From: JAWXBK01 sp040878185
Lineage (GTDB): Bacteria > Pseudomonadota > Alphaproteobacteria > Dongiales > Dongiaceae
Length of the DNA: 32,318 nucleotides
Assembly (NCBI GenBank): GCA_040878185.1
Contig: JBBDMS010000018.1
Coordinates: 1-32,318 of the forward strand
Direction of reading: 5' to 3'
The position numbers were made by a program, and so were the translations under genes. The notes beneath the pieces were generated by a model. The model made no database searches. It saw nothing but the letters and a program-made list of their open reading frames with translations, and was not told the origin of the DNA. This document shows, piece by piece, positions 24,308 through 32,318 of this stretch. Position 1 is the stretch's first letter. Each line of letters starts with the position of its first letter.

Positions 24308-25267
24308 TTGCCCACCTTTCTCGATTTCGAGAAACCGATTGCGGAGCTCGAGGGCAAGATCGAGGAGCTTCGCCACGCGGCCGATTCGAACGACGAGGTC
24401 AATATCGCCGAGGAGATCGCGCGGCTGCAGAGCAAGGTTGACCGGCTCCTGAAGGAGACCTACGCCAAGCTCACGCCCTGGCAGAAGACATTGGTCGCGC
24501 GCCATCCGGAGCGGCCGCATTTCAACGATTACGTCGCACAGCTCGTCGAGGATTTCGTGCCGCTCTCGGGCGATCGCGCCTTTGCCGACGATCCGGCAAT
24601 CCAGGGCGGCATCGCACGCTTCCGCGGCCGGAGCGTGGTGCTGATCGGACATGAGAAAGGTTCCGACACGACGGCGCGCGTCAAACATAGTTTCGGCATG
24701 GCGCGGCCCGAGGGTTATCGCAAGGCCCAGCGCCTGATGGATCTGGCCGACCGCTTCCGTCTGCCGGTCGTGTCGCTGGTCGATACACCGGGCGCCTATC
24801 CCGGCGTCGATGCCGAGGCGCGCGGCCAGGCCGAAGCGATCGCGCGTTCGATCGAAGTGTGCCTGCGCATCCGCGTTCCCTTCGTCGCCGCGATCATCGG
24901 CGAAGGCGGTTCGGGCGGCGCCATCGCGCTCGCGGCCGCGAACCGCATCATCATGCTCGAGCATGCCGTCTATTCGGTGATCTCGCCGGAAGGCTGCGCC
25001 TCGATCCTGTGGCGTTCGTCCGATCAGGCGAAAGAGGCGGCCGATGCGCTGAAGCTGACCGCAAAGGATCTGCTCGGCCTGCGCGTGATCGATCATATCG
25101 TGCCCGAGCCGGTCGGCGGCGCCCATCGCGATCCCAAGCGGGCAGTGGCCGCTTTGGGCGAGGCGATCGACCAGTCGCTCGGCGAACTCGAAGGCCGCAA
25201 CGGCGATACGCTGCGGCGCGACCGGCGCGAAAAATTTCTCGCCATGGGGGCGAGCGGCACGGTCTGA
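24308..25267 (+). CDS. accA: Acetyl-CoA carboxylase carboxyltransferase subunit alpha
   Basis: A 319-residue AccA, which with AccD forms the carboxyltransferase that makes malonyl-CoA for fatty-acid synthesis. The TTG start at 24308 is fixed by the conserved N-terminus TFLDFEKPIAELEGKIEEL. Typical motifs follow: HPERPHFNDYV, GHEKGSDT, VDTPGAYPG, GEGGSGGAIAL for the oxyanion pocket and SPEGCASILWR. No zinc ribbon, as expected (that is in AccD). It follows malyl-CoA lyase closely on the same strand, and the next gene begins after a hairpin. Confidence 0.97.
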   Translation: MPTFLDFEKPIAELEGKIEELRHAADSNDEVNIAEEIARLQSKVDRLLKETYAKLTPWQKTLVARHPERPHFNDYVAQLVEDFVPLSGDRAFADDPAIQGGIARFRGRSVVLIGHEKGSDTTARVKHSFGMARPEGYRKAQRLMDLADRFRLPVVSLVDTPGAYPGVDAEARGQAEAIARSIEVCLRIRVPFVAAIIGEGGSGGAIALAAANRIIMLEHAVYSVISPEGCASILWRSSDQAKEAADALKLTAKDLLGLRVIDHIVPEPVGGAHRDPKRAVAALGEAIDQSLGELEGRNGDTLRRDRREKFLAMGASGTV

Positions 25268-25280
25268 GCGCCATCTGCCG

Positions 25281-25319
25281 GCCGGCAGCTTCAGGCCGCG
25301 ATAGATGAAGCGAGCCGGC
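25281..25319 (+). terminator. Long interrupted hairpin after accA
   Basis: GCCGGC (25281-25286) and GCTTCA (25288-25293) pair with TGAAGC (25306-25311) and GCCGGC (25314-25319): 12 bp with a small 1/2-base internal loop and a 12-base loop, starting 13 bases after the accA stop. A 14-base perfect palindrome overlaps the left arm (25275-25288). No T-tract follows, so termination is plausible but not canonical. It argues for the later start at 25369 in the next gene. Confidence 0.45.
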
Positions 25320-25368
25320 TCCGCCTAGAATGGCAACGATCCACCGGCATCCGGGAAACCTGCGACCC

Positions 25369-26601
25369 ATGACCCGTCCTTTGGCCGATCTGTCCGAGAA
25401 CTTGCCGGTGACGCCCGATTTCGATTCCTGGCCGGTCGCCGAGCGGCCGGTCGAGGCGGTACCGATCGAACGCGGCGTGCGCGTTCTGTGGGACGACGGG
25501 CTCGAAACGCGGTTCCATGTGCTCTGGCTGCGCGAGAACAGCCCCGACGACATCCATCCGGTCACGCGCGAACCCGCTCTGATGCTGGAGGCCATTCCCG
25601 ACGATCTGGCGGCGCAGGCCGCATCGGTCGAACCGGGCGGCGTGCTGCGTGTCGACTGGTCGAGCGGCGACACCAGCCGCTATCACCCGGGCTGGCTGCG
25701 CGCGCATGCGGTCGAAGCGGGGTCCGATCCGCTGGCGATGCCGCCGCGCACGCTCTGGGGTGCCGGGCTCGGCGGTTGCCTGCCGTGTTTCGACGGCGCC
25801 GCCATTCTCGCCGGCGACGTTTCCGAATTCGCCGGGTGGCTCGAAGCGCTGCACGACTATGGCGTCGGCCTGCTCGAAGGCCTGCCGCTCGAACCGGATG
25901 CGGTCGAGCGAGTCGCATCGCTGATCGGTCCGATCCGTCCGACCAATTTCGGCGCGGTGTTCGAGGTGCGTTCGAAGCCCGATGCGGATTCGAACGCCTA
26001 TACGAACATGGCACTGCCGATGCATACCGATCTAGCGACCCGCGAATATAAACCGGGCCTGCAGTTTCTGTTCTGCATGGCGAACGAGGCGGCCGGCGGC
26101 GAGAACCAGATCGCCGACGGATTCATGATCGCGGAAACGATGCGGCGCGAGGTGCCGGATCTGTTCCGGACGGCGACGACCCAACCGCTGGTCTATGGCA
26201 GCCGCGCGCGCACCTCCGATTATCGCTTTGCCTGCCCGATGATCCGGCTCGCACCGGACGGCACCATCGAAGAGGTGCGGGTAAGTCCCTGGCTGCGTGC
26301 GCCGCTGGTTGCCCCGCTCGAGGATGTCGATCGTGCCTATCGGGCGCTGCGTTATTTCCTCGCCGTGTCGGAGCGGCCGATCATGCATGTGACGCTGAAG
26401 CTGAAGCCCGGCGATCTGCTGAGCTTCGACAATCGCCGCATTCTGCATGGCCGCCACGTCTACGATCCGGCGACCGGCGAACGCTGGCTGCGCGGCTGTT
26501 ATGTCGAGCGCGAGGAGCTCTATTCGCGGCTGCGCATTCTCGCGCGCGAGCGACGCGCCCGGGCTATCGCGGGCGATCGGGACGGTCAGGGGCGCAACTG
26601 A
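25369..26601 (+). CDS. Gamma-butyrobetaine hydroxylase-like Fe(II)/2-oxoglutarate dioxygenase
   Basis: A 410-residue protein from the ATG at 25369 (25330 is an alternative only 10 bases after a hairpin). An N-terminal DUF971-like domain (about residues 25-110, FHVLWLRENSPDD) precedes a TauD/TfdA dioxygenase domain. The iron ligands are His219 and Asp221 (MHTD) and distal His360 (RRILHGRH); a C-terminal Arg in GERWLRG would bind 2-oxoglutarate. This two-domain plan is that of gamma-butyrobetaine and trimethyllysine dioxygenases, which make carnitine or its precursor. The DUF971 cysteine/histidine zinc set is not obvious here, since only VLWLREN is well kept. Substrate is inferred from family only; no other carnitine genes are near. 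It converges with secA. Confidence 0.87.
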   Translation: MTRPLADLSENLPVTPDFDSWPVAERPVEAVPIERGVRVLWDDGLETRFHVLWLRENSPDDIHPVTREPALMLEAIPDDLAAQAASVEPGGVLRVDWSSGDTSRYHPGWLRAHAVEAGSDPLAMPPRTLWGAGLGGCLPCFDGAAILAGDVSEFAGWLEALHDYGVGLLEGLPLEPDAVERVASLIGPIRPTNFGAVFEVRSKPDADSNAYTNMALPMHTDLATREYKPGLQFLFCMANEAAGGENQIADGFMIAETMRREVPDLFRTATTQPLVYGSRARTSDYRFACPMIRLAPDGTIEEVRVSPWLRAPLVAPLEDVDRAYRALRYFLAVSERPIMHVTLKLKPGDLLSFDNRRILHGRHVYDPATGERWLRGCYVEREELYSRLRILARERRARAIAGDRDGQGRN

Positions 26602-26650
26602 GTTTTTCCGAAAAGCGGCTCCGGCGTCGGACGCGCGGTGTGAGTGCCGC

Positions 26651-29431
<2,781 letters not shown>

Positions 29432-29499
29432 CCGAACCTCGGGGGGCTGATGTCGTGCGGCGGGCCGGGAAGGCGGCCCTGCCTTCGATGACCGTGAGA

Positions 29500-29528
29500 G
29501 AGATAGGCGCCCCCCCGAACCCTGTCAA
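29500..29528 (-). promoter_or_regulatory. Candidate sigma-70 promoter for secA
   Basis: On the minus strand TTGACA (29528-29523) is a perfect -35 box, spaced 17 bases from TATCTC (29505-29500). It lies about 70 bases upstream of the secA ATG and points at it. The -10 box matches only half the consensus, but the perfect -35 and exact spacing make this the best promoter-like site in the window. Confidence 0.6.
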
Positions 29529-29596
29529 CGAGGGGGCGGGGCCGAAATCCCGCGGCAAATGGCCGATTCCTGCCTTTTTTGCGGGTGTTCGCGGCC

Positions 29597-29625
29597 TTGT
29601 GTCGCGCAAGACCGATCTGCATGAT
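29597..29625 (+). promoter_or_regulatory. Possible promoter for the parvulin gene
   Basis: TTGTGT (29597-29602) and CATGAT (29620-29625) are 17 bases apart, with the second box 29 bases before the ATG at 29655. The match is weak (four of six in each) and no more than suggestive. A clearer AAGGA ribosome site is at 29644-29648. Confidence 0.25.
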
Positions 29626-29654
29626 GCGCGCCGCATCGAACAAAAGGAATCCCC

Positions 29655-30530
29655 ATGACCTATCGTTCCGTCCTGCGCGCAGCCCTGATCGCAGGCTCGC
29701 TCGCGCTGCCCGTAACCCTGCCGGCTATCGGCGCGGCGGACGAGGAAGCGGCCGGCGACGATCCGGTCGCGGCGACGGTCGAGGGCCGCGAAATCCACCG
29801 CTCGCGCGTGGTCGAATCGGCCCGGGATCTGCCGCCTGCCTATCTCGAGCAGATGGAAACCATCTATCCGTTCCTGCGCGACCGCATGATCGACTTCGAA
29901 CTGGTTGCGATCGAAGGACGCGAGGAGGGGCTGGCCGACGATCCCGACGTGATCGCCATGATGGAAGCCTTCGAGGAAGAGGCGATCCGTCACGTCTATC
30001 TCGCCCGCCTGATCGCGGAAGAGGTGACCGACGACGCGTTGCAGGAACGCTATCAGGAATTTGTCGCGGCGACGCCGACGGTCGACGAGGTGCGGGCGCG
30101 TCATATCCTGGTCGAGACCGGGGAAGAGGCCGAAGCGATCATCGACGAGCTCGATGGCGGCGCGGATTTCGCGACGCTCGCGAAAGAGCGTTCGGTCGAC
30201 CTCGCCTCCGGCAGCGAGCATGGTGGCGATCTTGGCTATTTCGTCCGTGACGAGATGGTGCCGGCCTTCGCCGATGCCGCTTTCGCGCTGCAGCCCGGCC
30301 AGCATTCGGCCGAGCCGGTAGAGACCGAATATGGCTGGCATATCCTGATGGTGGAGGACCGCCGCATTCAGCAGCCGCCGGCTTTCGAGGATGTGCGCGA
30401 AGAACTGCAGGGGCAGCTCGCCGAAGAGATCATCGGCGCGCGCCTCGACGAGTTGCGCGAAGACGCCGACATCCGGCGCTTCGATTATTTCGGCGCGCCG
30501 GACGAAAGCGCGGCCACGGAATCCGAGTAA
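29655..30530 (+). CDS. Exported parvulin-type peptidylprolyl isomerase
   Basis: A 291-residue protein with a signal peptide (MTYRSVLRAAL, hydrophobic run, AIGA-ADE, cleavage near residue 27), an N-terminal SurA/PrsA-like helical region and a parvulin domain at about 143-237. The domain has ARHILVET (His150), the GGDLGYF motif (190-196), FADAAFAL and GWHILMVED (His229), so it is likely active. It should speed prolyl isomerisation and chaperone secreted proteins in the periplasm. The C-terminal 50 residues are acidic. It is divergent from secA and 40 bases before argJ, an order common in Alphaproteobacteria; the function suits a SecA neighbour. Confidence 0.94.
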   Translation: MTYRSVLRAALIAGSLALPVTLPAIGAADEEAAGDDPVAATVEGREIHRSRVVESARDLPPAYLEQMETIYPFLRDRMIDFELVAIEGREEGLADDPDVIAMMEAFEEEAIRHVYLARLIAEEVTDDALQERYQEFVAATPTVDEVRARHILVETGEEAEAIIDELDGGADFATLAKERSVDLASGSEHGGDLGYFVRDEMVPAFADAAFALQPGQHSAEPVETEYGWHILMVEDRRIQQPPAFEDVREELQGQLAEEIIGARLDELREDADIRRFDYFGAPDESAATESE

Positions 30531-30570
30531 CATCGGTCGTTGCGGTCGCGCAGCAGAACGGACCATCGCG

Positions 30571-31815
30571 ATGGCAAAGTCACCTCTGAAACGCTCGCCT
30601 TTGGCGCCAACGCAGTTTCCGGCGATGCCGCCGATCGCCGGCGTCCGGCTCGCGACCCGCGCCTGCGGCGTGCGCTATCGCGACCGCACCGACGTGGCGT
30701 TGCTGGAATTCGCACCGGGCAGCACGATCGCGGGTGTACTGACGCGCTCGCGCACCGCATCCGCGCCGGTCGAACAATGCCGGCGCCATCTCAAGGGCGG
30801 CAAGGCGCGGGCGATCGTCGTCAACTCCGGCAATGCGAACGCCTTTACCGGGCGGCGCGGCGAAACCGCCGTGCGCGAGATCACCGCGGAAGTCGCCAGG
30901 GTTCTCGATTGCCGGCCCTCGGAAATTTTCGGCGCCTCGACCGGCGTGATCGGCGAGCCGTTGCCGTATGACACGATCACAAATTCATTGGGCGCACTCG
31001 CGCGCGATCTCGATGCCGACAATTGGGACGCCGCCGCCGCCGCGATCATGACCACCGACACGTTCCCGAAGACCGCGACGCGGAAGACCGAGATCGGCGG
31101 CGTGCCGGTTACGATCAACGGCATTGCCAAGGGCTCCGGCATGATCGCGCCGGATATGGCGACGATGCTCGCTTTCGTCGCGACCGATGCGAAACTGCCG
31201 GCCTCGATGCTGGATTCGGCGCTACGCCGGAGCGCCGATCGTTCGTTCAATGCGATCACGGTTGACGGCGATACCTCGACCAGCGACACGCTGCTGCTGG
31301 TTGCGACCGGCCAAAGCGAGAAACACAAGCCGGTGCGCTCGGCGAGCGATCCGCATTTCCGCGGCTTCCGCGCCGCACTCCAGGCGCTGCTGATCGATCT
31401 CGCCTGCCAGGTGGTGAAGGACGGCGAGGGGGCGAGCAAGTTCATCACGATCGACGTCACCGGGGCTGCCACCACGCGCGGGGCAAAGCGGATCGCGCTC
31501 TCGATCGCCAATTCGCCGCTGGTGAAGACCGCGATCGCCGGCGGTGACGCCAATTGGGGCCGCATCGTCATGGCCGTCGGCAAGGCCGGCGAACGGGCCG
31601 ACCGCGATCGCATGAGCATCGCGATGGGCGGCGTCACGATCGCTGCCCGCGGCGAGGCGGTCGCGGACTATGACGAGGCGCCGGTCGCGCGTCATATGCG
31701 CGGCACCGACATCCATATCGCCGTCGACGTCGGCATCGGACGGAGTGCTGCGCGGGTCTGGACCTGCGACCTGACGCACGGCTACATCGACATCAATGCC
31801 GACTATCGGAGCTGA
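30571..31815 (+). CDS. argJ: Bifunctional glutamate N-acetyltransferase / ornithine acetyltransferase
   Basis: A 414-residue ArgJ, which transfers the acetyl group from N-acetylornithine to glutamate in the cyclic arginine route; bifunctional forms also use acetyl-CoA. The start at 30571 agrees with the family length. Key motifs are NSGNANAFTG, ASTGVIGEPLP, MTTDTFPK and KGSGMIAPDMATMLAF. Self-cleavage should occur between Ala197 and Thr198 in MATML, making the alpha and beta chains. DANWGRIVMAVGKAG and DLTHGYIDINADYRS close the protein. Presence of ArgJ implies acetyl recycling rather than hydrolysis by ArgE. The GNAT gene overlaps its last 20 bases. Confidence 0.97.
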   Translation: MAKSPLKRSPLAPTQFPAMPPIAGVRLATRACGVRYRDRTDVALLEFAPGSTIAGVLTRSRTASAPVEQCRRHLKGGKARAIVVNSGNANAFTGRRGETAVREITAEVARVLDCRPSEIFGASTGVIGEPLPYDTITNSLGALARDLDADNWDAAAAAIMTTDTFPKTATRKTEIGGVPVTINGIAKGSGMIAPDMATMLAFVATDAKLPASMLDSALRRSADRSFNAITVDGDTSTSDTLLLVATGQSEKHKPVRSASDPHFRGFRAALQALLIDLACQVVKDGEGASKFITIDVTGAATTRGAKRIALSIANSPLVKTAIAGGDANWGRIVMAVGKAGERADRDRMSIAMGGVTIAARGEAVADYDEAPVARHMRGTDIHIAVDVGIGRSAARVWTCDLTHGYIDINADYRS

Positions 31816-32318
31816 CGGCGCCGCCGCGGGACGGTCCGGCAAGGGCCCGGTCCTCGATACGGCGCGGCTGCGCGTGCGGCCTTTGACGCAAGCGGACGCA
31901 GCGCCGATGCAGCTTCTCGCGGGCGACTGGGGCGTCGCCGAGTTCACCGCGCGTATCCCGCATCCTTATCCGCCGGGCGCTGCGGCCGAGTGGATATCCT
32001 CGAACGACGACGAGAACGAGGTCGCGCTGGCGATCGAACGGCGCAGCGACGGCGCGTTCATCGGTTGCTGCGGTTACAGCCCCGACGAGCCGGGTGCGGT
32101 CGAGATCGGCTACTGGGTCGGCCGGCCGTTCTGGAAACAGGGCTTCGCGAGCGAGGCGGTCGCGGCACTGATCGCCCACTGCTTTTCCGATCCGGCGATC
32201 GAGCGGGTGATCGCGACCGTGCATCCCGACAATGTCGCCTCGATCCGCCTGCAGGAAAAACTAGGATTCGTTCTAACCGGCAAACGCAGGCTCGATATGC
32301 CGGCGCGCGGTTACGAGA
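31796..32318 (+). CDS. GNAT family N-acetyltransferase (partial, runs off the window)
   Basis: An open frame from the ATG at 31796 to the window end, with 174 codons visible and no stop. It reads RLRVRPLTQADAAPM near residue 27, WVGRPFWKQGFASEAV (acetyl-CoA loop Q-x-x-G-x-A equivalent), and VHPDNVASIRLQEKLGF, the RimJ/RimL-type Acetyltransf_3 pattern. It is probably an N-acetyltransferase acting on proteins or small amines in the cytoplasm. It overlaps the argJ end by 20 bases, implying joint expression; the argJ-GNAT order recurs in relatives. Substrate unknown. Confidence 0.9.
   Translation, partial: MPTIGADGAAAGRSGKGPVLDTARLRVRPLTQADAAPMQLLAGDWGVAEFTARIPHPYPPGAAAEWISSNDDENEVALAIERRSDGAFIGCCGYSPDEPGAVEIGYWVGRPFWKQGFASEAVAALIAHCFSDPAIERVIATVHPDNVASIRLQEKLGFVLTGKRRLDMPARGYE

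Noticed and set aside
30391..30570. argJ start at 30391
   Set aside because: It would overlap the parvulin gene by 140 bases; the ATG at 30571 matches the family N-terminus.

Overview
This GC-rich window looks like a chromosomal core region of an alphaproteobacterium, most likely close to the Rhodospirillales or Rhizobiales. The evidence is gene order rather than a single marker: bolA / J-domain gene / cobS / cobT, aroK-aroB-CNNM transporter, xerD followed closely by accA, and secA divergent from a parvulin gene and argJ. These are alphaproteobacterial arrangements. Many starts are GTG or TTG, and long antisense open frames run opposite almost every gene, as expected at this base composition. 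I see no tRNA, rRNA, insertion sequence, prophage or CRISPR array.

Layout, left to right. (1) 1-7376, plus strand: the 3' end of a B12-dependent methylmalonyl-CoA mutase, a 921-residue membrane-anchored coiled-coil protein resembling the polarity factor TipN, a HlyC-like acyltransferase-fold protein that seems to lack both catalytic residues, an Atm1-type ABC exporter, and the mutase chaperone GTPase MeaB. Spacing is tight throughout, so these may be one operon. (2) 7422-10645, plus strand: rpmB with a candidate promoter, two tandem dienelactone-hydrolase paralogues (one cytosolic, one with a Tat signal), and a class I glutamine amidotransferase. (3) 10646-15315, minus strand: J-domain protein, cobS, cobT and an exported esterase-like phytase-family protein, ending in a 15-bp tandem repeat made of copies of its own last five codons. 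(4) 15362-16095, plus strand: bolA behind a perfect inverted repeat, then a ribbon-helix-helix gene. (5) 16197-19817, minus strand: DUF2889 gene, CNNM/CorC-type transporter, aroB, aroK. (6) 20041-26601, plus strand: a 46-residue membrane protein, a 655-residue secreted helical protein, xerD, malyl-CoA lyase, accA and a gamma-butyrobetaine-hydroxylase-like dioxygenase. (7) 26651-32318: secA on the minus strand, then a parvulin isomerase, argJ and a truncated GNAT acetyltransferase on the plus strand.

Functional threads. Methylmalonyl-CoA mutase, MeaB, CobS and CobT all concern cobalamin or its use. Malyl-CoA lyase together with the mutase suggests, but does not prove, an ethylmalonyl-CoA pathway. 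SecA and the exported parvulin serve protein export and folding. The least explained items are the HlyC-like protein in its TipN-like/Atm1 setting, the Tat/non-Tat hydrolase pair, the repeated stop-codon array at 10646-10705, and the inverted repeat before bolA. Family assignments come from recognised motifs and remembered family sequences; no database search was possible.
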